From positions 93,911 to 157,910 of the forward strand of contig JAKQQP010000384.1 of assembly GCA_029564115.1 (NCBI GenBank): a stretch of DNA of 64,000 bases, given 5' to 3'. Made by a program: the position numbers and the translations under genes. The DNA is from Candidatus Rifleibacteriota bacterium. Its GTDB lineage: Bacteria > Riflebacteria > Ozemobacteria > Ozemobacterales > Ozemobacteraceae. Of the stretch, positions 50,543-59,917 are shown piece by piece (positions within the stretch are counted from its first letter, which is position 1; every line of letters starts with the position of its first letter). The notes beneath the pieces are model-generated. The model did no database searches. It had not been told where the DNA came from and saw only the letters and a program-made list of their open reading frames with translations.

Positions 50543-51553
50543 ATGTTGATGGCTTTGCAAATCGCGATTTGTCTGATTTTTCTGGTTCTGGCCGCGTTCT
50601 GGACCGGGAAACGGATCGGTCGAAGCAGATTTTTCAAGCTCGAAAACGAAATGAAAGCTCTCGAGTTATCGTTCAAACATCTGGTCGATGATATCGAAAT
50701 GGTTTCCAGTCACAACATCAAGGCACTCGATGGCCAATGCAGCATTCTCAAGGAATTACTGACCATTGCCGATAAAAAGTGTCTTTATGCCAATGATCTG
50801 CTTAAAGAAATTGACGATGGCGTAGAATCTTTGCGTAAACGCAATCTCAACCCGGCCAATGCTCTGGCCAGCATAGATCAGGGGCTTGATAAGCGATTCC
50901 GCAAAGAGGTTCAAGATACCCTCGAAGAAATGCTCAAAAAAGTTGTAGCCCTGGACGGTCGCGTCAGAGAGCTTGAAGACCGTTTGGCCGAATCGCCAGC
51001 ATCGACAGGCGCAGACGTGCTCGATCGAGATGAATTGCGTAACATCGTTGGCAAAGAAGTTGCAGACTATCTTGAGGTGCTTGAAGCGGGTTTAGAAACT
51101 TTTGAGCGGCCATCTTCTGCAAAGACTTCTAAAAATTATCTGAAATCAGGCGAAGAGATACTTGAACGCCACTCCGCAACTGAAAAATCCCCGGAAAAAC
51201 TTGTGCAGCTGCGCACCGTTGGCCGGGATGCCGCTTCTCATACAGTTGCAGTTGCTCCGTCATCGCAGACGGTCAGAGCTCTGTCGCCGATCGTAGCTGC
51301 CAAAGAATGCAAAACTTTGCCTCCTAACGAACCGGTTATTCTGCCGGTCGTGGTCAAAAAAACCGATCTCTGCAAAGAACCCCGACCTGGAGAGGTTTTT
51401 TCAGGCAACTTCAGGGTGAATGAAGTGCTCAGACTTTATTCTGAAGGCTTTACACTGCCGCAGATCGCCAGAACACTCAACATGGGAAAGGGCGAAATCG
51501 ACCTCATTCTCAAAATATATGGTGAAAATGCCAGCATGAGGAACGTACTTTGA
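50543..51553 (+). CDS. Membrane-anchored coiled-coil protein with C-terminal HTH (DUF6115-like)
   Basis: 336 residues. An N-terminal helix (LMALQIAICLIFLVLAAFW) anchors it, and a long coiled coil spans about 30-190. A disordered region follows, then a C-terminal helix-turn-helix: VNEVLRLYSEGFTLPQIART followed by LNMGKGEIDLIL. The same TM-coil-HTH layout occurs in DUF6115/DUF2802 proteins near motility and envelope genes. DNA binding from a membrane site is possible but unproved. GAGG lies before the ATG. First gene of a plus-strand operon, one base before the AI-2E family gene. Confidence 0.82.
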   Translation: MLMALQIAICLIFLVLAAFWTGKRIGRSRFFKLENEMKALELSFKHLVDDIEMVSSHNIKALDGQCSILKELLTIADKKCLYANDLLKEIDDGVESLRKRNLNPANALASIDQGLDKRFRKEVQDTLEEMLKKVVALDGRVRELEDRLAESPASTGADVLDRDELRNIVGKEVADYLEVLEAGLETFERPSSAKTSKNYLKSGEEILERHSATEKSPEKLVQLRTVGRDAASHTVAVAPSSQTVRALSPIVAAKECKTLPPNEPVILPVVVKKTDLCKEPRPGEVFSGNFRVNEVLRLYSEGFTLPQIARTLNMGKGEIDLILKIYGENASMRNVL

Positions 51554-51554
51554 T

Positions 51555-52772
51555 ATGTCGGCAAAGAAAAATCGTGGCAACCAGGCCTGTAGTCAGCAGC
51601 AGACAAAGATAAAATCAGACGCCGTTCAGAGCCCGGCAGTGCAGAGCGACAAAGGCAGAATTGAAAAAACATTTCTCGCCAGCCTGCCAGCATCAGTTAA
51701 AAACGGCCTCATCATGGTCGGCTTTGTCATTCTGGCAATCTGTTTATATTATCTCTCCGGAGTCATCGCGCCATTTCTTGTGTCGCTGGTCATTGCCTAC
51801 ATTCTCAATCCTTTCGTCAGAAGACTGGTTCAGCGAAATGTTCCGCGACCATGGGCCGTTTTTGTCGTTTTTCTCGTGGGCTTTACCGTTTTTATTTTGT
51901 TTGTGGTTCCATTTACATTTACCATGATCGCCGAAGCCGGCGACCTTGTTGCCGGGCTTGGAAACCTCGACGTCAAGAAGCTTGCAGACAATTATAAAAC
52001 CCTCGGACTCGATTTTTATGCGAAGTTTTCCAATTACCCGCAGGTAAAGTCGTATATAGATGATTTTGTGCAGAGCGATCGTCTGAGAGAACTGGCCGCC
52101 CAGGGCGTAATCTTTGTCAAAGATGGCGCGGTCAACGCCTTTAAAAAGGTTTTCAATTTTGTTGGCGGTGCTTTCTCCGGCATGTTCAACGTGATTTTCA
52201 TCCCAATTCTTGTTTTTTACATATTGCTCGATATGGACGAAATATACGCCGGTTTTAAGATGCTCATTCCCCGTGACTACAGGCCTAGAACACTCCTGAT
52301 TCTCGGACGACTCGATGAGCAGCTCAGTTCGTTGCTGCGCGGCCAGCTGCTGGCAAATTCAATTTTTGCGGTTCTGATGACTTTTGCAATATGGTTTTCT
52401 GGACTGAACTTCTTTTTCTTTCTGGGGCTATTTGCCGGCATTGCCAACTTCATTCCGTATCTCGGCGGGTTGTTTACGGTGATTTTTGCCTTGCTGCTGG
52501 CTATTACCCAGTTTGGTTTTTCGTCGGCTCTGCTGGCCACAATGATTAAAATTGCCATTGCCGTCGCTGTCATTCAGAGCATCGATGGCTGGTATCTGCA
52601 GCCCTATGTCGTTGGCGAAAACGCCGGTCTGCACCCCCTGACCGTCATGCTTGCCCTGACCATCGCCGGCAGTCTTGCCGGTATTCCGGGCATGGTGCTC
52701 GCTGTTCCGGCTACTGTAATTCTCAAGGTTCTGGGGCGCGAACTCTATCACGAACTCTATGACCAGGAATGA
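51555..52772 (+). CDS. AI-2E family transporter
   Basis: 405 residues with about eight membrane helices. Typical features are the N-terminal pair of helices (ILAICLYYLSGVIAPFLVSL), FIPILVFYILLDMDEI, the RPRTLLILGRLDEQLSSLLRG segment before LFAGIANFIPYLGGLFTVIF, and VIQSIDGWYLQPYVVGENAG near the end. The family includes exporters of autoinducer-2 and Na+(Li+)/H+ antiporters, so the substrate is open. It lies between the DUF6115-like gene and an ABC exporter with gaps of one and three bases. Confidence 0.93.
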   Translation: MSAKKNRGNQACSQQQTKIKSDAVQSPAVQSDKGRIEKTFLASLPASVKNGLIMVGFVILAICLYYLSGVIAPFLVSLVIAYILNPFVRRLVQRNVPRPWAVFVVFLVGFTVFILFVVPFTFTMIAEAGDLVAGLGNLDVKKLADNYKTLGLDFYAKFSNYPQVKSYIDDFVQSDRLRELAAQGVIFVKDGAVNAFKKVFNFVGGAFSGMFNVIFIPILVFYILLDMDEIYAGFKMLIPRDYRPRTLLILGRLDEQLSSLLRGQLLANSIFAVLMTFAIWFSGLNFFFFLGLFAGIANFIPYLGGLFTVIFALLLAITQFGFSSALLATMIKIAIAVAVIQSIDGWYLQPYVVGENAGLHPLTVMLALTIAGSLAGIPGMVLAVPATVILKVLGRELYHELYDQE

Positions 52773-52775
52773 TTT

Positions 52776-53723
52776 ATGCATAAACCTGAAACGGCAATAG
52801 CCGTTAAAAATCTGGTTAAAAGCTTTGGCAGGAAACAGGTGCTCAAAGAGCTCGGTTTTTCGGTGCCGTTCGATACCATCGCCGGTTTTCTCGGGCCAAA
52901 TGGTGCGGGCAAAACAACGACTCTGCGCATGCTTCTGGGGCTGATTCCTGGCAACAAAGGTGAAATATCTCTACTTGGGCACAGCATGCCGGGCGGTCGC
53001 CCCGCCGCTCTTGAACAAATTGGCGCTGTAGTCGAGAACCCGACCTTTATAGAGTCGATGACTGCCTGCGAAAACCTTTATTGGTTCGGTTCTTTGTATA
53101 AACCGGTGACCCAGGAACGTATTCTTGAAGTCATTGCGATGGTTGGCCTGAAAGATGCTGCCAGACAACGCTTCGGTACTTTTTCAACCGGTATGAAGCA
53201 GCGACTGGGCGTCGCTTTTGGTATTCTGCATCGCCCCAGACTTCTTATTCTCGATGAACCCACCAGTGGCATGGACCCGGCCGGCCGCGTGCATATGCGC
53301 GATATTCTCACGCGCATCCACAAAGAAGAAAAGACGTCGATATTTCTTTCCAGTCACCTGCTCGACGAAGTTCAGCGGTTGTGTAATTACGTTGTCATCA
53401 TAGATGGTGGCCGAACGGTCAAAGAGGGCTATGTTGCAGATCTGCTCTCAGACCACCACGAAAAGTGGGAAGTCAGAATCGCGGACAAAGATACCGTTAA
53501 AGCTAACGATATTATTGCCACCATGCGTGACGAAGTGGTGGCTGTCGAGTCATTTGCCCGTGGCTTTATTCTTACGGTCAACAACGGGTGTTCTGCTGCC
53601 GTTAATTCTGCCCTGGTTAAGAACGGCATCGAAGTTAAAGCGCTTATTCCGCTGACCGCCTCTCTTGAAGATACTTTCATAAAGCTCACCGGTAACGGAG
53701 ACTCGGCCGGAGGTGGCAAATGA
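52776..53723 (+). CDS. ABC transporter ATP-binding protein
   Basis: 315 residues. All ABC motifs are present: Walker A GPNGAGKTTT, the Q-loop region with VVENPTFIESMT, signature STGMKQRLG, Walker B LLILDEPTSGMDP and the H-loop SSHLLDEV. The DrrA/bacitracin-type (BcrA) C-terminal extension follows. It powers the permease encoded next, with which it overlaps by four bases (ATGA). AGGA lies seven bases before the ATG. Substrate unknown; exporters of this class move drugs, lipids or peptides. Confidence 0.95.
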   Translation: MHKPETAIAVKNLVKSFGRKQVLKELGFSVPFDTIAGFLGPNGAGKTTTLRMLLGLIPGNKGEISLLGHSMPGGRPAALEQIGAVVENPTFIESMTACENLYWFGSLYKPVTQERILEVIAMVGLKDAARQRFGTFSTGMKQRLGVAFGILHRPRLLILDEPTSGMDPAGRVHMRDILTRIHKEEKTSIFLSSHLLDEVQRLCNYVVIIDGGRTVKEGYVADLLSDHHEKWEVRIADKDTVKANDIIATMRDEVVAVESFARGFILTVNNGCSAAVNSALVKNGIEVKALIPLTASLEDTFIKLTGNGDSAGGGK

Positions 53724-54613
53724 GAAGAATGTTGTTCCTTATCCTCTTCGAACTCAAAAAAATTCTCAACCGCAAAAAGGCGCTGTTGTTTCTGTTTGCA
53801 CTGAATGTCGTACCTCTGGTGGCAAGCCTGGCTTTGCTCGTGGCTTATGTAAAATTCAAGGGGTTCGGCTTTGGTGAAGTTCAGTTTTCTGTGCTTTATG
53901 AGGTCGTTCAGGGCTTGTTTACAGCTCACTTCAAGCTCTTTTCCCTGATTGCGCCATTCTTTCTGGCGCTGGTGGTGGGTGACAGCTTTTCGACTGAATT
54001 GAGCCGGGGTTACATGAAAATGATGCTGCTGACTCCGGTGCGCCGCTGGCAGGTAATAACGGCAAAAACAGCTGCTATCATGCTTTTTCTGCTGCTGGCT
54101 ATTTGTCTGGGCGGTTTATTTCTGCAGGCCGACCTGCTGGTTGCCCGTTCTTTGAGCCAGAACTCCGGAATCTTGCCCGGCGCTCTCGATATCGACATTG
54201 CCAAGCCGATTTACCTGGTGGGCACCATATCTGCTTTGCAGCTCCTTGTGATGGCTTTTCTCGGCAATCTTATGCTGATCGGCTTTTTTATTATATTCGC
54301 GCTGTTTTTCGAGTCGGCCATTCTCATGTCGTTTACAAGTCTGATCGCCCTGATGGGTATACACACTTTTTACCTCACGGCTACCGGTCTTCTCAACAAG
54401 ATCGACCCCTGGTATGACAAGGCCGCGCAGTGGTGCTTTACCAGGCACCTTGACGACCTGTTTTCGATCTCGACCATTGAAAAGATTCTTGCTGATAAGG
54501 CGACCATCTTCAGTAGCGGTATTTATGAGAGTTGGCTGGCAGCTTCAGGGTGGGCGGTGCTTTTTTTCGCCCTGGCAGTTTTTTTGTTTTCCAGGCGTCA
54601 GATTTTACATTGA
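53720..54613 (+). CDS. ABC-2 type transporter permease
   Basis: 297 residues with six hydrophobic helices (LLFLFALNVVPLVASLALLV to AASGWAVLFFALAVFLF). DSFSTELSRGYMKMMLLTPV is the amphipathic, cytoplasmic element typical of ABC-2 permeases. It pairs with the ATPase encoded by the overlapping upstream gene to form a membrane exporter. The next gene, 63 bases downstream, is an exported coiled-coil protein. Confidence 0.9.
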   Translation: MRRMLFLILFELKKILNRKKALLFLFALNVVPLVASLALLVAYVKFKGFGFGEVQFSVLYEVVQGLFTAHFKLFSLIAPFFLALVVGDSFSTELSRGYMKMMLLTPVRRWQVITAKTAAIMLFLLLAICLGGLFLQADLLVARSLSQNSGILPGALDIDIAKPIYLVGTISALQLLVMAFLGNLMLIGFFIIFALFFESAILMSFTSLIALMGIHTFYLTATGLLNKIDPWYDKAAQWCFTRHLDDLFSISTIEKILADKATIFSSGIYESWLAASGWAVLFFALAVFLFSRRQILH

Positions 54614-54676
54614 GGGTTAATTGTGTGGGGATACCTGCCGATGTTTATTAAGAAATAAAATAGACGGAGGCATAAA

Positions 54677-55018
54677 ATGATTTCTTTTTCCAGAAAAAAT
54701 GCGATTTGTGTTGTTTTGTTCGCTTTTGTCCTTTCTCTGATCGGCAACGTTCTGTATGCTGCCAGCAAGCATGAGATCTACCAGTTGAGCCAGCGAATCA
54801 AGCAAAAACAGACGCAGATCGACAATCTTTATGCAGAACTCCGCAAACTGAATGAAGAAGGTGGCCCTGAATCCCAGGAAAAGGCTCAGATCGTTATGGC
54901 GCAGATCTGCGAACTGAAAAAGGAACTTGCTGAATTGCATAAAAATATGCAGAAACTCAAAAAAGATGCGGGACTGGAAGAAGAATTCTCGCATGCCGAC
55001 TCCAGACCTCGTCGTTAA
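54677..55018 (+). CDS. Exported coiled-coil protein of unknown function
   Basis: 113 residues. GGAGG lies seven bases before the ATG, and a signal peptide covers about residues 1-28 (ICVVLFAFVLSLIGNVLYAA). The mature part is a coiled coil (KHEIYQLSQRIKQKQTQIDN, then LYAELRKLNEEGG) ending in a Lys-rich segment. It is last in the AI-2E/ABC run and is followed by a terminator. No family recognised. Confidence 0.75.
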   Translation: MISFSRKNAICVVLFAFVLSLIGNVLYAASKHEIYQLSQRIKQKQTQIDNLYAELRKLNEEGGPESQEKAQIVMAQICELKKELAELHKNMQKLKKDAGLEEEFSHADSRPRR

Positions 55019-55072
55019 TTAAAAGGCAACTGTGGAAGACCAGTTCTTTTAAATTATAAAACCCTCCTGCTG

Positions 55073-55112
55073 AACCGTCGCCCGACTGACCACCGGGCGA
55101 CGGTTCTTGTTT
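55073..55112 (+). terminator. Terminator of the AI-2E/ABC operon
   Basis: AACCGTCGCCCG (55073-55084) pairs with CGGGCGACGGTT (55094-55105) around a nine-base loop; a short T-rich tract (CTTGTTT) follows. Confidence 0.75.
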
Positions 55113-55163
55113 AGCGGCGAAACACAATCGCCGCAGTTAGAAAAATCGAAAACTACGAATGAC

Positions 55164-55198
55164 AAAACTGGCCGGAGCATTTGCCCCGGCCAGTTTTT
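55164..55198. terminator. Bidirectional terminator, mainly for clostripain 1
   Basis: AAAACTGGCCGG (55164-55175) pairs with CCGGCCAGTTTT (55186-55197); both strands have a T-run after the stem. Confidence 0.8.
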
Positions 55199-55213
55199 GA
55201 GGTATGTTCGCGA

Positions 55214-56563
55214 TTACTTGTTTTTCAGGTCGGCCAGAATGTTTCTGACGTTGGTCTGAGTAGCTTCGTCGATGCCGCCTTCGGTGAAAACTCTGAAGTT
55301 AAGTCTGGTGATGAGGTCGGCGCTTACTTCACGGTTGTTTTCGTTAGCGGTGGCAACGTATTCCATGAGACCGGAAATGTCGCCTCTGGCAACTTCAGCA
55401 ACCAGCTTTTTGGTGGTTGTCTTTTTGTAATAGTCTTTTACCATGGCTTCCCACATTGTGTCTTTGGCGAATGCGAGATTTTTGTATTCGGGTGAGAAGC
55501 TGTAAGAAGAAGCGGGAAAATATACGGCCAGGCCGGTGGCATTTTTGGTGTTATAGCCGCTGAGGCCGTTAACCAGGACGGTTTTGTCGAGAGCGGTCAG
55601 CAGTTTGCCGGCTGCGGTCTGGAAACCTTCGTCTTTGATAGCGTTTTTGGTAAGAGCTACGAAATGGCCGAGATCGATGTTGGTGCGATAGTAGAACTTC
55701 TGAGCACTGTTGAGAGAGGTTTTGAATTCGGCGCCGTAGTTACCGGCAATTGCGGCTTTGCAGAAGCCGTTGATAGCATCGCGAAGATTGTCTATTTCGC
55801 TGCATTTGAGTGCTGACTGGGTAGTTGAAGAAGTGCCGGCGCTGCCACCGTTATAAGAGGCTGAATACTCTTTAACGATGTGTTTGGCAAACGCTTCGGG
55901 GTTCATGCCTTTTTTGAAACCGGAAAGGATTTCTTTGTAGGGGTAGCCCTGGCCAGGTTCAGTTTCTTCTGAGGCGATCAGGTAATCGACGCCGTCTTTC
56001 ATGGCATAGGCAACTTCAACCATCTGCATGAGGCATGCGTCAAAGCAGAAAACGTCGATTTTTTTGCCGATGGCGTCTTTGATTTCTTTGAAAGCGATGG
56101 TCAGCTGGTTGGTAGTTATGTGGTTGCCAGACTGATCGTCGTAGGAGATGCCCTTGATGATTTCGCCTTTGGCATCTTTCCAGCCTGAGCCATGGTTCCA
56201 GATTACGGAGCAATAATGTTTGGCGGGGTAAGCCCTGACAGTTTCGACGGTGAATTTTACGAATTCATGATAGTCGCCCATGTCGATTTCACCGGGTTCA
56301 CCAATTACTTTGGCTTCGTCTTTGGTGACGTAATACAGGGTGGCAGGGCCATGTTCGCGGTCGAGCAGGCAGATCACATTGATATTTTCGTCTGAGCCGC
56401 CGGCAGTAACCATTTCTTTAAGGTCGCCAACGCCAAAAGAATCGAGGTTATTATCAGCGTTGAGAAAAACCATGAAGGTCCATTCTTTTTGAGCAGCGCT
56501 GGCCGGAGCACAAAAAACGCATGCCAGAAGAACGATTACAAAAATACCCATGACTCGCTTCAT
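55214..56563 (-). CDS. Clostripain-family (C11) cysteine peptidase 1
   Basis: 449 residues. AAGGAG precedes the ATG and a signal peptide covers about 1-24 (IFVIVLLACVFCAPASA). The C11 domain shows the catalytic His in VIWNHGSGW (about 120-128) and the catalytic Cys in CFDACLMQMVEVAYA (about 175-178). The N-terminal WTFMVFLNADNNLDSFGV is a strong family mark. Clostripains are exported, calcium-dependent peptidases that cut after basic residues. A full-consensus promoter lies upstream. It is closely related to the second clostripain gene just beyond. Confidence 0.93.
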   Translation of the reverse strand: MKRVMGIFVIVLLACVFCAPASAAQKEWTFMVFLNADNNLDSFGVGDLKEMVTAGGSDENINVICLLDREHGPATLYYVTKDEAKVIGEPGEIDMGDYHEFVKFTVETVRAYPAKHYCSVIWNHGSGWKDAKGEIIKGISYDDQSGNHITTNQLTIAFKEIKDAIGKKIDVFCFDACLMQMVEVAYAMKDGVDYLIASEETEPGQGYPYKEILSGFKKGMNPEAFAKHIVKEYSASYNGGSAGTSSTTQSALKCSEIDNLRDAINGFCKAAIAGNYGAEFKTSLNSAQKFYYRTNIDLGHFVALTKNAIKDEGFQTAAGKLLTALDKTVLVNGLSGYNTKNATGLAVYFPASSYSFSPEYKNLAFAKDTMWEAMVKDYYKKTTTKKLVAEVARGDISGLMEYVATANENNREVSADLITRLNFRVFTEGGIDEATQTNVRNILADLKNK

Positions 56564-56647
56564 ACTTATTACTCCTTATACTCTTGTGCGAAAACGCAAA
56601 TTAAACGAGGGCAATACTTCTTACATAATCAAGATACTTATCCCCTG

Positions 56648-56677
56648 ATTATACGAAGTTGTGCTGTACCCTGTCAA
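56648..56677 (-). promoter_or_regulatory. Full-consensus sigma70 promoter of clostripain 1
   Basis: Minus strand TTGACA (56672-56677) and TATAAT (56648-56653) with an 18-base spacer; both hexamers are perfect. Confidence 0.85.
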
Positions 56678-56821
56678 GAAAATGTGCAAAAAAATTAAGA
56701 CGCAATGGCCTTCGAAAGAAATTGAGAGTTTGGTAACCCTGGAGATGCCTGTAATTTATGGGAATTTTGAGATTGCTGGGTTTGCATTCTCAATCGCAGT
56801 AACAAGAAATCTTTGAACGAT
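56678..56821. other. Short intergenic stretch between clostripain genes
   Basis: No gene is supported. It separates the promoter of clostripain 1 from the terminator of clostripain 2, so the two paralogues are separate transcription units. Confidence 0.4.
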
Positions 56822-56856
56822 AAAAAAAGCCGGCGCCTTGCGGCACCGGCTTTTTG
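56822..56856 (-). terminator. Terminator of clostripain 2
   Basis: AAAAAGCCGG (56824-56833) pairs with CCGGCTTTTT (56846-56855), extended by GCC/GGC around a TTGC loop after one mismatch. T-runs occur on both strands. Confidence 0.8.
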
Positions 56857-56870
56857 AGATTCGAAACAGC

Positions 56871-58241
56871 CTATTTTGCTGAAATAGTATTCTTGAAGGT
56901 TTCGAAAAGACTGTTGAATTCGCTTTCGATGTTGCTGGGCAGAGCTTTGTCGGCAAACATGGTGAAGTTGAGTTCGCGCAGGGCAATGCGATAAGCTTCG
57001 TTGCCGGGGTTCTGCTGAGCATCGGCGACCAGATTTCTCATTTCGTCAAGGTTACCGGCGATTACATCGGCAACTACTCTTTCGGCTGCTTCGCGTTTGG
57101 CCAGAGCGAGGATCATGTCATCCCACATTGTGGCTTTTGAGAAGCTGAGGCTGAGGTATTTGGATTCGATCATCAGATTCTGGGGGAGGTAGATGGCGAT
57201 GCCTTTAGAGTTTTTGGTAGTTGTGCCGGTAGTTTTGTTGATGATGATTGCTGCTTTTACGGCTGCGATAACTTTGTCGCAAGCTGTTTTAACAGAAGCG
57301 TCTACACCGGTCTGGGCTTTGAGCAGTTCAGCAAAGTGAACCAGGTCGATACTGCTCGGATCGCCAAATTTCTGGACTTTGGCGAGGGCTGCTTTGACAA
57401 CCATGGTGTTTTTGCCGCTCATGAGAGACTTGGCAAGGCCGTTGACTGCATCGACGAGTGGGCTGAATTTGGAAAGGTCGAGGGCTGACTGGGTCGATTC
57501 GTCGAAACCCTGGCTGCCGCCATTGTATGACTTGGCAAAAGCGTTAACCCAGTTCTGGGCGAAAGCTGTCGGAGTCATGCCGTTTTTTACGCCGGCGAGG
57601 ATATCGTCGTAAGGGGCACCTTTGCCTGGTTCGAGCTCTTCAGAGGCAACCATGTAGCTGACGCTGTCTTTTACGGCGTGGGCGACTTCAACCATCTGCA
57701 TCAGGCAGGCATCCATGTTGAGGATGTCGATTTTCTGGCCGAGGATTTTGCTTATTTCTTCCATGGCAACGCCAAGCTGAGCATTGGTGATATGGTTGTT
57801 CGATGAATCATCATAGGAAATGCCGCGATAGATAGCGCCGGCAGATTTGTTTTTCCAGCCGGAGCCGTGGTTCCAGATGACGAAACAATATTTTTTGGCG
57901 GGGTAGTTTTCTTTGACGAATTTGGCAAAAGATACGAGCTGGCGGTAGTCGCCCATGTCGAGCTCGCCCATGTCTTTTACTTTTTTGATGTTGTTCTTTT
58001 CGACGTAGTTGATCTGAGCAGGACCACGTTCGCGGTCGATAAGACTGACGATATTGAGAAAATCACTCGATCCCACACGGGACATTTCTTTCTGGTCTTC
58101 TACTCCGAATGGGTCAAGATTGTTGTCGGCGTTGAGGAAAACTGCAAGGGTCCAGTCTTTGGGCTGAGCAGCGTTAACTGGAGCATATGCGGAGCACAAC
58201 AACAGGGTTACAACGACTATGATACTGGATACTCGCTTCAT
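56871..58241 (-). CDS. Clostripain-family (C11) cysteine peptidase 2
   Basis: 456 residues from the ATG at 58241, with GGGAG seven bases upstream and an immediate signal peptide (about 1-25, IIVVVTLLLCSAYAPVNA). The active-site His in VIWNHGSGW (about 122-129) and the Cys in NMDACLMQMVEVAHA (about 178) match clostripain 1, as does WTLAVFLNADNNLDPFGV. The two proteins align over their whole length, so this is a tandem duplication. It has its own promoter candidate and terminator. Likely an exported Arg/Lys-specific protease. Confidence 0.93.
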   Translation of the reverse strand: MKRVSSIIVVVTLLLCSAYAPVNAAQPKDWTLAVFLNADNNLDPFGVEDQKEMSRVGSSDFLNIVSLIDRERGPAQINYVEKNNIKKVKDMGELDMGDYRQLVSFAKFVKENYPAKKYCFVIWNHGSGWKNKSAGAIYRGISYDDSSNNHITNAQLGVAMEEISKILGQKIDILNMDACLMQMVEVAHAVKDSVSYMVASEELEPGKGAPYDDILAGVKNGMTPTAFAQNWVNAFAKSYNGGSQGFDESTQSALDLSKFSPLVDAVNGLAKSLMSGKNTMVVKAALAKVQKFGDPSSIDLVHFAELLKAQTGVDASVKTACDKVIAAVKAAIIINKTTGTTTKNSKGIAIYLPQNLMIESKYLSLSFSKATMWDDMILALAKREAAERVVADVIAGNLDEMRNLVADAQQNPGNEAYRIALRELNFTMFADKALPSNIESEFNSLFETFKNTISAK

Positions 58242-58299
58242 TCTCGGTCTCCCTGGGCTTATAAACTTATCCGGGAATGCTTGGAACCGGACATAATTC

Positions 58300-58328
58300 A
58301 TTGTAATGGCCGGGATTAAAACCCGCAA
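58300..58328 (-). promoter_or_regulatory. Promoter candidate of clostripain 2
   Basis: Minus strand TTGCGG (58323-58328), 17-base spacer, TACAAT (58300-58305). Confidence 0.5.
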
Positions 58329-58460
58329 GTGGGTAATGTGTTTAATTTTTGATTTTTTTTTGAGGAAAAATTTGCGCAAAGGGCTGCAATTTTCATTTAT
58401 TTATGCATATTTAAAAGAAAGTCTCTTTTAGAAAATGTAGGAAAAATCGGCGGAGATATA

Positions 58461-58949
58461 ATGGAAAAAAAGCAAAACACAGTTGAATCTGATTTTATCA
58501 ATCTTGTCTGTGCCGTTCCCGAAGATGTACACGATCTGTTCGAATTCGAAAAAAGCTGTTTCGAACATGTCGCTGACAGGTTTCCCTTGCGCAACCTTCT
58601 GCATCTTATCAAATCACCAACCTGCCGCACCATGATTGCCCGTGATGAAAACGGTAAAATCTTTGCAGCCGTGATCGGCCTGTTGAGAAACTTCAAGGTT
58701 CCTTCTGGGCGCATTTATAAAATAGGTGTCAGGCCGGGAATGAAAAAGCGCGGGATCGGCTCATTCATGATAAAAACCATGGAAAAATGGTTTAAAGAAA
58801 TGAAAATGAGAAGATCCTGCGCCGAAGTGCGTGAAAGCAACGCGCCTTCACGAAAGATGTTCGAAAAGAACGGTTATGTCGAAACCCGCCTGATAATATG
58901 GTATTACGCTGGTGGCGAGAACGCCGTAAAATACTGGAAAACTCTCTAG
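58461..58949 (+). CDS. GNAT-family N-acetyltransferase
   Basis: 162 residues. GGAG lies six bases before the ATG. The acetyl-CoA-binding motif A is IGVRPGMKKRGIGSFMIKTM (about 92-111), where RxxGIG is the pyrophosphate loop, and RESNAPSRKMFEKNGY (about 129-144) is the usual RimI-like C-terminal motif. It would acetylate an amine of a protein, amino acid or small molecule; the substrate is unknown. Single gene, convergent with the unknown protein at 58964-59917. The stop codon lies in a perfect palindrome CTCTCTAGAGAG. Confidence 0.88.
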   Translation: MEKKQNTVESDFINLVCAVPEDVHDLFEFEKSCFEHVADRFPLRNLLHLIKSPTCRTMIARDENGKIFAAVIGLLRNFKVPSGRIYKIGVRPGMKKRGIGSFMIKTMEKWFKEMKMRRSCAEVRESNAPSRKMFEKNGYVETRLIIWYYAGGENAVKYWKTL

Positions 58950-58963
58950 AGAGATGCCGCGTT

Positions 58964-59917
58964 TTATGCAGCGGTGTCTACAAGCAGTTTCGGGCTTTCG
59001 GATTGGCTGGCGTCAGTTTTGCCCGCTTTTTCGTATGGGTTGCGGGTTGCAAAAAACTTCTCGAACATTTGTTGTTTGAACTTCTCGGTATATGTAAAAA
59101 AGTCGGCCAGAAAATCCTGGTAGTCGTTCTGACTGACTTTTGTTTCTGGTTTGAAGAACAGTTCGAGTAAAGAAGGTTTTTGCTCTGACTCTGCTGCCAG
59201 CGGTGCCAGCGCCGACGCAAGGTCAGCTGTTTCTGCTTCTGGTAACTGAGGTGTTTCGACTGCGCCCGGGTCGCTTTGCGGGGCCATAAGGCCGTCGCGT
59301 GCGCTGTTGACGTCTGCGAAGAATGCCTTTGCCTGCTGTTGCATAACTTCTTTAATCTGCCCGAAAGCGCCATCAGCTTTGCCATAAACATTTTCGAGCT
59401 CGGCAAAGAATTCGTCCGATTCCTTTAAAAAATTCTCAAGCGCTTCAGGGCTGAGGTCAGCAAGCCCTTCGACGGCATCGAAAAATTCGTTGGCAACTTC
59501 GGGCGAAAGATCTATCGATTTATCGGTTCCGTTCATGAACGAGCCTACAGCATCTATCGACAAGTCGAAGTTGCCCATGAAAGTTTCGGAGACTTTGCCA
59601 CTCAGTTCAACAAAACGCTCAGCGCCCTGTTGCCCCATTCTGGCTTCTACTTTGGAAGAAAGTTCGTAAAACAGGTCGAACTGAAACGATATGTTCAGCC
59701 CGCCTGCCTGGATCGAACCACTATTGTTGTCGTTCTGCAGCTCTTTGGCTTCAGGTCCTTTGGCAGCCGGTGTGGCAGAACGTTCAAAGATATCTTTGAG
59801 CTCAGGTTGTTTTGCTGATGGCAGCAGACCGCTTCTGGCGATGCCTGTCCGGTGATAGGTGCTGAGCTGAAGCTGATCTAGAAGTGATGACCTTCCCTGG
59901 TCCAGTTGGATGTTCAT
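58964..59917 (-). CDS. Protein of unknown function with a repeat-poor helical C-terminus
   Basis: 317 residues without a signal peptide or membrane helix; AAGGAGG lies before the ATG. Residues 1-70 are flexible. Residues 75-205 (LNISFQFDLFYELSSKVEAR, then DLSPEVANEFFDAVEGLADL and DLSPEALENFLKESDEFFAE) form an acidic helical domain. A Pro/Ala linker and a short C-terminal helix (NDYQDFLADFFTYTEKFKQQ) follow. No domain was recognised with confidence; a DUF5610-like match was considered and not supported. Confidence 0.75.
   Translation of the reverse strand: MNIQLDQGRSSLLDQLQLSTYHRTGIARSGLLPSAKQPELKDIFERSATPAAKGPEAKELQNDNNSGSIQAGGLNISFQFDLFYELSSKVEARMGQQGAERFVELSGKVSETFMGNFDLSIDAVGSFMNGTDKSIDLSPEVANEFFDAVEGLADLSPEALENFLKESDEFFAELENVYGKADGAFGQIKEVMQQQAKAFFADVNSARDGLMAPQSDPGAVETPQLPEAETADLASALAPLAAESEQKPSLLELFFKPETKVSQNDYQDFLADFFTYTEKFKQQMFEKFFATRNPYEKAGKTDASQSESPKLLVDTAA

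Noticed and set aside
58942..58953. Palindrome CTCTCTAGAGAG as a terminator
   Set aside because: The stem is short and no T-run follows on either strand.
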